Assembly: GCA_900767025.1 (NCBI GenBank)
Contig: CAAFXS010000048.1
Location: 11,507-75,506 of the forward strand
DNA from: Clostridia bacterium
GTDB lineage: Bacteria; Bacillota; Clostridia; Oscillospirales; Acutalibacteraceae
Reading direction: 5' to 3'
Length of the DNA stretch: 64,000 nucleotides
The notes under the pieces are model-generated. The model did no database searches. It saw only the letters and a list, made by a program, of their open reading frames with translations, and was not told the origin of the DNA. Positions 43,577-51,896 of this stretch are shown in pieces. A program made the position numbers and the translations under genes. Each line of letters starts with the position of its first letter. Position 1 is the first letter of the stretch.

Positions 43577-44520
43577 CGGTTAAGCTTTTTACCATTGACG
43601 GCAGAGAGATAACGGTTAACAAATTCACCGAGTTTAATTTTACTCAAAGCGCAGGGGTTGCCTGTGACAGCCTTTGGGTCAGTTTTCCGTACAGCAGTGA
43701 TATGGGAGAAATCGTCAAAGTGCAGGCTTATAAAAATTCAAAGCTTATTTTCAGCGGATACTGCGACTGCCAGCGGAATATACAAAACGAAAACGGCTGT
43801 GAGGTATATTTTTACGCCCGTTCCTCTGCCTGTGTTCTTGTGGATAACGAGGCGGAGCCGTTTACCTATGAATGTCCCACTGCAAAGCAGCTTTTTTATT
43901 CAAACGCAGAGAACCTGGGCTTTACTTCGTCCTTACCCCGACTTGAAAGCAGGGATAAATACAGGGTGGAAAAGGGTGTTTCCCGTTTCGGTGCCATAGG
44001 CAATTTTGTGTTTCTGCTCAGCGGTAATCATATTTGCGTAACACCTGAAAATGAAATAAAAATTCTTACCCTCAGCAGTGATATAAAAAGCCTTAACAGC
44101 TTTGATATTGTTTCTGCCGTGCATACGGTGAACAGAAGCGAGCCTTATTCTCAAATAAACTACAAGCAGAGTTCAGGCGAGGGCAAGTACAGTGTTCATG
44201 CTGAATCAAGGCTCAGCCAAGAGCTGGGGATTAACCGCACGGCATATATTAATTTGTCATCACTGCCGAAGTGGCAAAGGGAAAATGCCGTGGTCCAAAG
44301 GCTTAAAGGCTCCTTTGATGATTATAAAATTCTTGAGGTTAAGGTCTGCGGTTATGTAAATCAGGAGCTTTTTCAGCGATTTTTCTATAATTCACCCTTT
44401 GGCGTTTACAGTGATTATGCACTGACGGAGAAAAAGTATACCTTTGACAAAAACGGCGAAATGACACGGCTGACCCTGAAAAAAATCAATGACATTAAGG
44501 AGATTACATATGTGGATTAG
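43573..44520 (+). CDS. Baseplate hub protein (gpD/XkdQ-like)
   Basis: The 315-residue protein is predominantly beta, with internal repeats of hub type (FSGYCDCQRNIQNENG, KVCGYVNQELFQRFF). Its order between LysM and the spike matches XkdQ/gpD. It overlaps the preceding gene in an ATGA junction. No lysozyme active site was seen. Confidence 0.7.
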   Translation: MTVKLFTIDGREITVNKFTEFNFTQSAGVACDSLWVSFPYSSDMGEIVKVQAYKNSKLIFSGYCDCQRNIQNENGCEVYFYARSSACVLVDNEAEPFTYECPTAKQLFYSNAENLGFTSSLPRLESRDKYRVEKGVSRFGAIGNFVFLLSGNHICVTPENEIKILTLSSDIKSLNSFDIVSAVHTVNRSEPYSQINYKQSSGEGKYSVHAESRLSQELGINRTAYINLSSLPKWQRENAVVQRLKGSFDDYKILEVKVCGYVNQELFQRFFYNSPFGVYSDYALTEKKYTFDKNGEMTRLTLKKINDIKEITYVD

Positions 44521-44860
44521 CAGTAAGCTTTCGGCGGAAGCTGCCGATACGGGAGTGCATACAGGCAAAAGCACACTCAATGCAAAGGGCAGTGTTGAGG
44601 CGGTGTCAACAGGTGTTGACAGAGGCGTCAGGCTTTATACCTCCTACGGCTATAATTTTTCCCTGCCGGCAGGAACCGATATGCTTTTGGCAGAATGCGG
44701 CGGAGAAACAGTAGGCTTGGGAGTTCCGGCAGGCTCGGAGGATATTAAAACAGGAGAAATTAAAATCACTGCCGCCTCAGGAGCGTTTATTCATCTTTTG
44801 CAGGACGGCAGTGTAATAATCAACGGTTTGAAAATTAACAGAAACGGAGTGATTGAATGA
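44510..44860 (+). CDS. Baseplate spike-like protein (gpV-type, short)
   Basis: The 116-residue protein has a repetitive beta pattern ending LLQDGSVIINGLKINRNGVIE, like the C-terminal tip of phage spikes. AAGGAG at 6-base spacing precedes the ATG at 44510, overlapping hub by 11 bp. Much shorter than gpV (about 200), so possibly only the tip domain. Identification is tentative. Confidence 0.55.
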   Translation: MWISSKLSAEAADTGVHTGKSTLNAKGSVEAVSTGVDRGVRLYTSYGYNFSLPAGTDMLLAECGGETVGLGVPAGSEDIKTGEIKITAASGAFIHLLQDGSVIINGLKINRNGVIE

Positions 44861-45153
44861 CAGTGGTTTATGACGGTATGTTCGGCCTTGCAGATGCAAA
44901 CAGCATTGCAGAGGACTGCCGAAAAACAGCAGTGTGCCCCTTGGGACGCTTTTATCCCAACAAGAATTACGGCAGTGTTATCAGAGGATATTCGGATATT
45001 AACACACTGCTTGCCGCCGCAAGATGTGCGGCAGGAAAAACAGACGGCGTGTTCATCAAAAACGCCTGTAAAAATAACGGTGTTGCCGTTTTATCCGTTT
45101 TGGTAAATGATGAGGAAAGGACGGTGAGCATCAATCTTGAAGAGAACATATGA
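44857..45153 (+). CDS. Baseplate wedge protein gp25-like
   Basis: The 98-residue protein has the gp25/lysozyme-like wedge pattern LGRFYPNKNYGSVIRGYSD followed by helical and strand segments. Position between spike and J proteins supports this. ATGA overlap with the preceding gene; short even for gp25 (about 110-130). Confidence 0.65.
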   Translation: MTVVYDGMFGLADANSIAEDCRKTAVCPLGRFYPNKNYGSVIRGYSDINTLLAAARCAAGKTDGVFIKNACKNNGVAVLSVLVNDEERTVSINLEENI

Positions 45154-46201
45154 GGAAATACTGGACAGTATGAAAGCCGCTTATTTCAACGAGTGTAATT
45201 GCCTGCCTGATGACAGCTCGGCAACCATGAAAATTTTTGAAATTCTGGCAAGCGAGCTTTTTTCTCTTTCCTGCACAGGCGACTATATATTCCGTCAGGC
45301 ATTTGTGCAGACTGCAACAGGCGAACACCTTGACAGGCTGGGGGAGTTAAGGTGCTGCCAAAGGAAAACGCCTTCCTGTGCAAGCGGAATACTTACCTTC
45401 AGCGTGACGGAGCCTGCAGAGGAGGATATAATTATTCCGTCAGGCACCGTTTGCTCTGTTTATGACAAGCCTTATGTTCAGTACGCAACTGAGGGAAAGG
45501 CTGTTATAAAAACAGGCGAGCAGTCGGTAAGCGTTAAGGCCGATGCGTTAACCGCAGGGGATATCTGCAATGCAGAGGCAGGCACGGTTACGGTTATGGT
45601 AAATGCTCCAATAGGTGTTACGGCGGTAACAAACCTTAAGAATTTTAAGGGCGGATATGACGGCGAAAGCGACGAGTCATACAGGGAAAGAATACTTAAC
45701 CATTACATAGAGGACCTGAACGGTGAAAATATAGGCTCCTACGAAAGCTTAATACTTTCTCTTGACTATGTTACCGACTGCCGAATTCCTCCGGCAGATG
45801 TTCCCGGTGTAATTAATATATATGTGTCAACAAAAAATGACAGCCTGACAGATGAACAAATATGGGAAATAAGCCGAAAGGTTTACGCCGGCATAGTAAC
45901 AGGTGCAGAAATAAATGTGCTTTTGGCGGCACAGAAGGATTTTGACCTTACTGTTGAGGCGACTGTGCTGAGCGGTTTTGACAGTCAAAAAATCAAGGAA
46001 GAAATTGAAAGCCGTGTTCTCAGTGTAACCGAGGCTTCAAAAATCGGGAAGCCCATATCATATAATTCCCTTTACAGAAAGCTCCTTGATATTGACGGAG
46101 TAACGGAGTTTGCGGTTTACTGTCCGCAGTCGTCAATCAGCGATATATATTGCGGAAATAACGAAATACTGCATCTCAGGAATTTGACGGTGGTGTGCTG
46201 A
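45137..46201 (+). CDS. Baseplate J-like protein
   Basis: The 354-residue protein matches the baseplate J family: ATGEHLDRLGELR near residue 60, GTVTVMVNAPIGVTAVTN, GGYDGESDESYRERIL and the LNGENIGSYESLILSL segment that follows. The start is TTG at 45137, overlapping gp25 by 17 bp; there is no strong ribosome site, suggesting coupling. It wedges baseplate to fibres. Confidence 0.85.
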   Translation: MKRTYEEILDSMKAAYFNECNCLPDDSSATMKIFEILASELFSLSCTGDYIFRQAFVQTATGEHLDRLGELRCCQRKTPSCASGILTFSVTEPAEEDIIIPSGTVCSVYDKPYVQYATEGKAVIKTGEQSVSVKADALTAGDICNAEAGTVTVMVNAPIGVTAVTNLKNFKGGYDGESDESYRERILNHYIEDLNGENIGSYESLILSLDYVTDCRIPPADVPGVINIYVSTKNDSLTDEQIWEISRKVYAGIVTGAEINVLLAAQKDFDLTVEATVLSGFDSQKIKEEIESRVLSVTEASKIGKPISYNSLYRKLLDIDGVTEFAVYCPQSSISDIYCGNNEILHLRNLTVVC

Positions 46202-46202
46202 T

Positions 46203-46760
46203 ATGACTGAAACTGAAAAAAGAATATTTGAGCTTGCCCGGCTGATTGGCATTGACACGCAGCCCGGGAGCAAGGCCTTTGCAGAGCTTAAGGGCTATTG
46301 CGCAGGCTTTAAGCTAATCAGCGATGATTTTGCTGATTTGCCTTATCAGCTTTCACCGTATACTGCACAGGGATATGCTCTTGACTTGTTTTGCAGTATG
46401 ATGGGGATTTCCGCCAGTGAAAGCGAAGAGGAAAAAAGACGGCTGATAATTCAGGGCTTAGGCAAAAAATTCGGAGGTTGCTTATTAGATGATTTTATCG
46501 GAGAACTAAATGATATTTTCCTTATTTGTATTTCAAATTCCTTTAAAGCATCTCTTCAAACGATAGACGGGGATAGCATCATCAGTTGCGGCGGTGCGGA
46601 AACCGCAGGCAGTTTGCTGAAAAACTATATTCCCCCGGGGGCAAGGGCAACATTTAACGGTTCAGGCGTAACCTTTGACAGATGGGAAGGCTTGTCCTAC
46701 AACTTTGATAAATATGATAGCCTTGATTTAACATTTGATTTGCTTGACACTATAACATAA
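46203..46760 (+). CDS. Tail protein I-like (XkdU/DUF2313-type)
   Basis: The 185-residue protein follows J, as gpI/XkdU does, and links baseplate to fibres. Recognisable features are LPYQLSPYTAQGYALDLFC and GARATFNGSGVTFDRWEG. AT content rises slightly toward its end. Family assignment is by position and mild similarity. Confidence 0.65.
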   Translation: MTETEKRIFELARLIGIDTQPGSKAFAELKGYCAGFKLISDDFADLPYQLSPYTAQGYALDLFCSMMGISASESEEEKRRLIIQGLGKKFGGCLLDDFIGELNDIFLICISNSFKASLQTIDGDSIISCGGAETAGSLLKNYIPPGARATFNGSGVTFDRWEGLSYNFDKYDSLDLTFDLLDTIT

Positions 46761-46778
46761 AAAGATAAGGAGTTGTTT

Positions 46779-47258
46779 ATGAGCAGTACAAACAAAACGG
46801 CTAACCTGGGGCTTAACAGCTGGGTAGGCTCTGATAAACCAAAGAGAGAAGATTTTAACTATGACAACAGTGTTCTTGACAATGTTATAACCGAACACAT
46901 AAATGATATGCAGATGCATATTACGGAGGATGAAAGAGCACTGTGGAATATTACCGTATATTCAGGTATGTACTTCGGTAACGGTTCCTCCACAAGAACT
47001 GTGGAAACAGGGTGTCCCTTTGAGGCTTCCTTTGTATTGGTTTTTGCAAACGGCAGACCATTGTCGGTTTATTCCTCATCTACCGGCAAAAGCTATAATT
47101 ACATAGGAATAACAGGAATGAATGCCAGCTCGTCGGGCATTCAGCTTATTGACGGTGTGGACCTTTCGGTTGTTCAAAGCTCGACGCCTGTTATTTCAAA
47201 CGAGTATATCAGCCTGAACGAAACAGGTGTTTCGTATAATTACATAATGTTCAGATAA
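46779..47258 (+). CDS. Tail-fibre-like protein
   Basis: The 159-residue protein begins STNKTANLGLNSWVGSDKPK, a stretch common at the start of clostridial phage tail-fibre/receptor proteins, and ends in a beta-rich tail. AAGGAG lies upstream. It is short for a fibre (most exceed 300 residues), so it may be a minimal receptor-binding tip. It is the last gene of the cluster; no holin or endolysin follows. Confidence 0.65.
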   Translation: MSSTNKTANLGLNSWVGSDKPKREDFNYDNSVLDNVITEHINDMQMHITEDERALWNITVYSGMYFGNGSSTRTVETGCPFEASFVLVFANGRPLSVYSSSTGKSYNYIGITGMNASSSGIQLIDGVDLSVVQSSTPVISNEYISLNETGVSYNYIMFR

Positions 47259-47268
47259 AATAAACTAA

Positions 47269-47317
47269 ACGGTGGAGAAATTTCGTAAATTAACGGAATT
47301 TTCTCTGCCGTTTTTCT
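47269..47317 (+). terminator. Terminator ending the phage-like cluster
   Basis: A long imperfect stem (AACGG...CCGTT, interior mismatches) is followed by TTTTTC. It lies 11 bp after the last phage-derived gene. Confidence 0.7.
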
Positions 47318-47345
47318 TTACTTTGGAATATTATTGTAATATAAT
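47317..47345 (+). promoter_or_regulatory. Promoter of the ECF S-coaX operon
   Basis: TTTACT and TATAAT are separated by 17 bases, starting directly after the phage terminator. Confidence 0.65.
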
Positions 47346-47351
47346 AATTGC

Positions 47352-47430
47352 GCACTGTATCCGCGGCAAAAATATCATTTGCCGGGCACTGCTTTGTATT
47401 TTGTGTTTTGCAAAGCGCCCAGGAACAGTA
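47352..47430 (+). promoter_or_regulatory. Structured leader, possible three-way-junction riboswitch
   Basis: ACTGT (47354-47358) can pair with ACAGT (47425-47429) as an outer stem. Inside are CGGCAAA/TTTGCCG (47364-47370 and 47378-47384) and GGC-act-GCTTTG against CAAAGC-GCC (47385-47419). The architecture resembles a small riboswitch upstream of a vitamin transporter, but it matches no class that I recognise (not TPP or THF by eye). Confidence 0.45.
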
Positions 47431-47449
47431 GCAGAAAGGAAAATTGAAT

Positions 47450-48019
47450 ATGAACAAAAACACAAAAAAAATTGCCGGAGTAGGCTTGCTTACAGCTATT
47501 GTATTCGTACTGCAGCTTTTAGGCGGAGCTATTCATTTCGGCGTCTTTTCAATCTCACTTGTACTTATTCCGATAGTAGTCGGTGCGGCGCTTTACGGAA
47601 AATGGTCAGGTGCTTGGCTTGGTCTTGCCTTCGGTGTGGCAGTGCTTGTTTCAGGTGACGCAGGAACATTTCTTGCAATTAATCCGGCAGGAACAGTTGT
47701 CACCGTTTTGGCAAAGGGCGTTCTTGCAGGCTTGGTTTCAGGCTTGGTTTACAGCCTGCTTGAAAAGAAAAACAAGTCAGCTGCAACCGTAGTTGCAGGT
47801 GTGGTATGCCCTGTGGTTAACACAGGCGTGTTCCTTATCGGATGCAGTCTTTTCTTTATGGAACAGATTACGGAATGGGCAGCAGGAACTAATGTTTTGG
47901 TTTATGTGCTGACAGGCTTTGTAGGCTTTAATTTCTTATTTGAGCTTGCAGTTAACATTGTTCTTGCACCGGTTATTGTCAAGCTTGTACAGCTTGGAAG
48001 AAAGGAAAACAAGCAGTAA
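47450..48019 (+). CDS. ECF transporter S component (pantothenate-type likely)
   Basis: The 189-residue protein has about five to six membrane helices and the N-terminal GVGLLTAIVFVLQLLGGAIH typical of ECF substrate-binding (S) components. It directly precedes coaX, whose substrate is pantothenate, so a pantothenate S protein (PanT-like) is a reasonable guess. ATG at 47450 with AAAGGA at 9-base spacing; an in-frame TTG at 47444 is too close. Needs a shared ECF module encoded elsewhere. Confidence 0.75.
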   Translation: MNKNTKKIAGVGLLTAIVFVLQLLGGAIHFGVFSISLVLIPIVVGAALYGKWSGAWLGLAFGVAVLVSGDAGTFLAINPAGTVVTVLAKGVLAGLVSGLVYSLLEKKNKSAATVVAGVVCPVVNTGVFLIGCSLFFMEQITEWAAGTNVLVYVLTGFVGFNFLFELAVNIVLAPVIVKLVQLGRKENKQ

Positions 48020-48796
48020 ATGATTCTTGCAGTAGATATAGGCAATACAAATATTGTCCTTGGATTTTTTGACGGGGAAAAGCTTTTGAACGAGTGCCGT
48101 CTTTCCACCTCTGCCAACGACTCGGCGGAGGAATATGCAATAAAATTAAACAGTATTTTAGGTATCTGTAACATTAATAAGGATGATATTGAGGGCAGTG
48201 TTTTGTCCTCGGTGGTTCCTCCTCTTAACAGAACGGTGTCAAAGGCACTGATGCTGATTACAGGCAAAAAGCCTATCGTTGTAGGCCCCGGGGTAAAAAC
48301 AGGACTTAATATTAAAATTAATAATCCTGCTGAGCTTGGTGCCGATATGGTGGTTGGTGCAGTGGCAAGCATTGCCAAATATCCCTGTCCGCAGATTTTG
48401 TTTGATTTGGGTACTGCTACTACCGCCTCGGTTATTGACAGCAACGGCTGTTTTTTAGGCGGAGCAATCCTCTGCGGTGTTAAAACCTCACTTAATGCTC
48501 TTGCGTCTTCAACGGCTCAGCTTCCGCTTATTGAGATTATGGCTCCTGAAAGTGCAATCGGTACTAACACCGTTGATTCAATGCGAAGCGGCACGGTGTT
48601 CGGTGCGGCGGCAATGGTTGACGGCTTTGTCAAACGCTTTGAAAAAGAGCTTGGTCAAAAGGCAACTGTTATTGTTACCGGGGGTCTTGGAAGGATTATT
48701 TCCCAGGAGTGCGAAAGCGATGTCATATATGACCAAAATCTTCTTCTTGACGGACTTCGCATAGTTTATGAAAAAAATACACAGGAGAAAAAGTAA
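48020..48796 (+). CDS. coaX: Type III pantothenate kinase
   Basis: CoaX phosphorylates pantothenate, the first step in CoA synthesis. The 258-residue ASKHA-fold kinase has DIGNTNIVLGFFDG, GPGVKTGLNIKI, ELGADMVVGAVA and DLGTATTASVID. It starts directly after the ECF S stop and its stop overlaps the DUF1015 start by one base. Confidence 0.93.
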   Translation: MILAVDIGNTNIVLGFFDGEKLLNECRLSTSANDSAEEYAIKLNSILGICNINKDDIEGSVLSSVVPPLNRTVSKALMLITGKKPIVVGPGVKTGLNIKINNPAELGADMVVGAVASIAKYPCPQILFDLGTATTASVIDSNGCFLGGAILCGVKTSLNALASSTAQLPLIEIMAPESAIGTNTVDSMRSGTVFGAAAMVDGFVKRFEKELGQKATVIVTGGLGRIISQECESDVIYDQNLLLDGLRIVYEKNTQEKK

Positions 48797-50034
48797 TGGC
48801 AGTTTTTCGCAGCTTTAGGGCTTTCAGACCCGCAGATGAATATCAGTCTCAAATTCCGGCTTTGCCCTATGATGTTATGAGCAGTGACGAGGCAAGGGAA
48901 ATGGTTAAGGATAATTCCTTGTCCTTTCTTCATATCGACAAGGCGGAGATTGATTTGCCTCTTGGCACCGATATTTATGACAGCTCCGTTTACGAAAAAG
49001 CAAAGGAAAATCTTGATTTTCTTGAAAGCTCAGGAGCACTTATTCAGGACGATAGCCCTTGCTTTTATATCTACAAACAGGTTATGCAGGGCAGAGCACA
49101 GGTTGGTATCGTGGGCTGTGCCTCCATTGACGATTACATTGATAATGTAATAAAAAAGCACGAGTATACCCTTGCAAAAAAGGAACAGGACCGTATTAAT
49201 CATGTTAATATCTGCAACGCAAACACAGGTCCTATTTTCCTGACTTACAGGAAAAACGACGGTATATCCGGCATTGTGAACAGTTGGATGAATAGCCGCA
49301 AGCCTGTTTACGATTTTGTGTCCGACGGAGTAACACAAACCGTTTGGGTTGTGGATGATTTTGCCGTAACAACGGAAATCAGCCGACTTTTTGACAGTGT
49401 GCCTGCAATGTATATTGCCGACGGCCATCATCGCTGTGCCTCGGCTGTCCGTGTGGGTCAGATGAGGAGAGAGGCAACACCGGATTATAATGGCAACGAG
49501 GAATTTAACTTTTTCCTTGCGGTTGCTTTTCCTGATGAAGAGCTGGAAATTATGGATTATAACCGTGTGGTTAAGGATTTGAACGGATATACCAGGGAGG
49601 AATTTCTGGGTGAGGTATCAAAATCCTTTGATATCGAAAAAACAGACAGCAGATGCAAGCCGGACAAAAAACACACCTTCGGTATGCTTTTGGGCGAGCA
49701 GTGGTATCGCTTGGCAGCAAAGGAAAGTATCATCAACGAGGCTGACCCTGTTTCAAGGCTTGATGTTTCAATTCTCCAAAACAATCTTCTTGACCCGATT
49801 TTAGGTATAAAAAATCCTAAAAACGACAGCCGTATTGATTTTATCGGCGGAATAAGAGGACTTTCCGAGCTTGAAAAAAGGGTAAAAAGCGATATGGAGC
49901 TTGCTTTTGCAGTGTATCCCACTACCGTTGAGGATTTGATGGCTATTGCCGACGCCGGTATGATAATGCCGCCTAAATCCACTTGGTTTGAGCCAAAGCT
50001 CCTTTCAGGTCTTTTTATCCACCATTTGTCATAA
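48796..50034 (+). CDS. DUF1015 family protein
   Basis: The 412-residue protein begins FRSFRAFRPADEYQSQIPAL, with the DUF1015 signatures LPYDVMSSDEAREM and the later MYIADGHHRCASAVRV. The family is widespread in anaerobes with unknown role; an ATP-grasp/kinase-like activity has been proposed for relatives, not shown here. It overlaps coaX by one base and ends before a REP-terminator. Confidence 0.85.
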   Translation: MAVFRSFRAFRPADEYQSQIPALPYDVMSSDEAREMVKDNSLSFLHIDKAEIDLPLGTDIYDSSVYEKAKENLDFLESSGALIQDDSPCFYIYKQVMQGRAQVGIVGCASIDDYIDNVIKKHEYTLAKKEQDRINHVNICNANTGPIFLTYRKNDGISGIVNSWMNSRKPVYDFVSDGVTQTVWVVDDFAVTTEISRLFDSVPAMYIADGHHRCASAVRVGQMRREATPDYNGNEEFNFFLAVAFPDEELEIMDYNRVVKDLNGYTREEFLGEVSKSFDIEKTDSRCKPDKKHTFGMLLGEQWYRLAAKESIINEADPVSRLDVSILQNNLLDPILGIKNPKNDSRIDFIGGIRGLSELEKRVKSDMELAFAVYPTTVEDLMAIADAGMIMPPKSTWFEPKLLSGLFIHHLS

Positions 50035-50041
50035 ATATTTC

Positions 50042-50072
50042 GTAGGGACAGGGCTCACCCCTGTCTTTATTT
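50042..50072 (+). terminator. REP-like palindrome acting as terminator
   Basis: GTAGG is followed by stem GACAGGG/CCCTGTC and T's. Begins with the same GTAGGG module as the REP palindromes at 17.4-17.6 and 51.9 kb, so a REP may supply the terminator of the DUF1015 operon. Confidence 0.65.
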
Positions 50073-50091
50073 TTTTAATCAAACAACACTC

Positions 50092-50120
50092 TTGCAATGA
50101 CCGCTTTAATATGCTAAAAT
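50092..50120 (+). promoter_or_regulatory. Promoter of the M28 peptidase gene
   Basis: TTGCAA and TAAAAT are separated by 17 bases, 34 bases before the ATG. Confidence 0.5.
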
Positions 50121-50154
50121 TAGTTTAGTAAAATTTAGCAAGGGAGAATGTGCT

Positions 50155-51414
50155 ATGAAAATTGCTACCGAGTATTCCCCGAATATTGACCTTCAGAAAA
50201 ATACTGAATATGCAGTTAAGGGAATTACAAAAATCTGTAAAAAAATAGGTCCCCGTAAGCCGGGCTCGCCTGAGGAGCTTCGTGCCCAGCAGTGGATGGA
50301 AAAGGATATGAAAAACTATTGCGACAAAACTGCAATAGAGCCTTTCACTCTGCACCGTCAGGGCTTTATGGGCTTTATTCCGTTTACCGTTGCATGCGGT
50401 GTGTCATCTGTTTTTCTTAACTGGTTTGTTTCGCCTATCGCAGCAATAGTGCTTTGCGTTTTGGCATTCATTCCGCTTTTGTTTGAATTCTTAATGTATA
50501 AGCAGTTTGATGATTTTCTTTTCCCAAAGCAGACCTCTCACAACATGGTTGCTACAAGGAGCCCGAAGGGTGAAGCTAAGCAGAGGATTATTATGATCGG
50601 TCACTCCGACAGCCAGTTTGAATGGACTCTTAACTATCTTATCGGCGGTCTTCAGGCAAAGCTTTTTGTTGAAATTCCTGCTGTTGTAGGTCTTATTGTT
50701 CAAACTGTTTTTGCAGTTGTTTGCCTTATTGTCGGCAAAGGCTCTGCCGCTATGGATATCGAAAAGGCAAAGGGCTTTTTCATTGCACTGTTCGTTGTAT
50801 CCTGCGTGTTTATTCCCTTTGAGATTGCGTTCCTTTTCTTCCAAAGCTGGACAAAATCCGTTCCCGGTGCGTCGGATAACCTTTCCGGCTGTTACACAGG
50901 CATGGCAACCATTAAGGCTCTTGATGAGGCAGGTATTGAGTTTGAAAATACCGAGGTTGTTATGATTTGCTCAGGCTCGGAGGAGGCAGGCTTAAGAGGT
51001 GCAAAGGCTTATGTTAAGGCTCACGAAAAGGAGCTTAAGGATTTGCCCACCGTTGTTGTTGCCCTTGATACCTTCAGAGATTTGGAGGATATGGCAGTTT
51101 ACGACCGTGACCTTTCAGGTACCGTTCAGCACGACTGGGGCGCAAAGCACCTTGTTAAAAACGCAGCAGCCAACTGTGGCTTTGACCTTAAATTTGAGTC
51201 AATTTATATCGGCGGATGCGACGCCGCAGCCTTTACTCAAAAGGGCATTAAGGCAACAGGCTTTGCCGCTATGAATCCGGACCCGCCCCGTTATTATCAT
51301 ACCCGTCTTGACACACCTGAGAATCTTCGTCCCGAGTGTATCACCGCAGGTATTGAGATTATGTGCGAAACCCTTTGTATGTATGACAAGGAAGGCTTGC
51401 CGCAGAACAATTGA
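50155..51414 (+). CDS. Membrane-bound M28-family peptidase
   Basis: The 419-residue protein has two pairs of membrane helices near 67-106 and 185-240, then an M28 zinc peptidase domain: SDNLSGC (metal-binding DN), CSGSEEAGLRGAKAY (catalytic E-E), IGGCDAAAF and YHTRLDTPENL. HSDSQFEW (about residue 148) is an unusual N-terminal metal-site stretch. GGGAG lies upstream. Substrate (peptide, possibly at the membrane) is unknown. Confidence 0.85.
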   Translation: MKIATEYSPNIDLQKNTEYAVKGITKICKKIGPRKPGSPEELRAQQWMEKDMKNYCDKTAIEPFTLHRQGFMGFIPFTVACGVSSVFLNWFVSPIAAIVLCVLAFIPLLFEFLMYKQFDDFLFPKQTSHNMVATRSPKGEAKQRIIMIGHSDSQFEWTLNYLIGGLQAKLFVEIPAVVGLIVQTVFAVVCLIVGKGSAAMDIEKAKGFFIALFVVSCVFIPFEIAFLFFQSWTKSVPGASDNLSGCYTGMATIKALDEAGIEFENTEVVMICSGSEEAGLRGAKAYVKAHEKELKDLPTVVVALDTFRDLEDMAVYDRDLSGTVQHDWGAKHLVKNAAANCGFDLKFESIYIGGCDAAAFTQKGIKATGFAAMNPDPPRYYHTRLDTPENLRPECITAGIEIMCETLCMYDKEGLPQNN

Positions 51415-51432
51415 TTAAATAAAAATTTGCAT

Positions 51433-51474
51433 AAATCACCTGTTATTGTTAAAAATGATAACAGGTGATTTTTT
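51433..51474 (+). terminator. Terminator whose 3' arm contains the spoVAE ribosome site
   Basis: A perfect 14-bp stem AAATCACCTGTTAT/ATAACAGGTGATTT (51433-51446, 51458-51471) with T's ends the M28 transcript. AGGTGA at 51463-51468, the Shine-Dalgarno of the ATG at 51475, lies in the 3' arm. Confidence 0.8.
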
Positions 51475-51828
51475 ATGATGTTTTTAAAGGCTTTTTTGGT
51501 AGGCGGACTTATCTGTGTGATAGGTCAGCTTTTGATAGATTTAACAAAATTGACTCCTGCAAAAACTCTTGTGCTTTTTGTGTGCCTGGGTGTTCTTTTG
51601 GGCGGTATCGGTCTTTATCCCAAGCTTGTTGATTTTGCAGGCGCAGGGGCAACGGTTCCGCTGACAGGCTTCGGTAATGCGCTTGCCGAGGGCGTTAGGG
51701 ATGCAATACGCAAGGACGGCTTTTTAGGCGTTATTACCGGCGGCTTTCAGGCGTGTGCCGCAGGCGTAACCGTGGCAATGCTCAGCGGTTTGGTAGTTGC
51801 CCTTGTCTGCCGACCTAAAGACAAATAA
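51475..51828 (+). CDS. spoVAE: Stage V sporulation protein AE
   Basis: The 117-residue membrane protein matches SpoVAE(b): KAFLVGGLICVIGQLLIDLT, LTPAKTLVLFVCLGVLLGGI, LVDFAGAGATVPLTGFGNAL and ITGGFQACAAGV. SpoVA proteins transport dipicolinic acid into spores. The spoVAC and spoVAD genes that usually accompany it are not in this window. Its ribosome site is inside a terminator hairpin. An in-frame ATG at 51478 is an alternative start. Confidence 0.85.
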   Translation: MMFLKAFLVGGLICVIGQLLIDLTKLTPAKTLVLFVCLGVLLGGIGLYPKLVDFAGAGATVPLTGFGNALAEGVRDAIRKDGFLGVITGGFQACAAGVTVAMLSGLVVALVCRPKDK

Positions 51829-51831
51829 AAA

Positions 51832-51851
51832 AGGCAGGGAACCCCCTGCCA
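51832..51851 (-). terminator. Minus-strand terminator after the VanZ-like gene
   Basis: On the minus strand GGCAGGGGG...CCCTGCC is followed by TTTTTTA. On the plus strand there is no T-run, so it mainly serves minus-strand transcription. Confidence 0.65.
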
Positions 51852-51896
51852 AGTAAGAATGATTAAATTCTGGTTTGTAAGGTTGTTATGAACAAC

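Noticed and set aside
37180..47258. A complete prophage with attachment sites
   Set aside because: No integrase, repressor, lysis genes or flanking direct repeats were visible by eye, so I describe it as a phage-derived cluster only.
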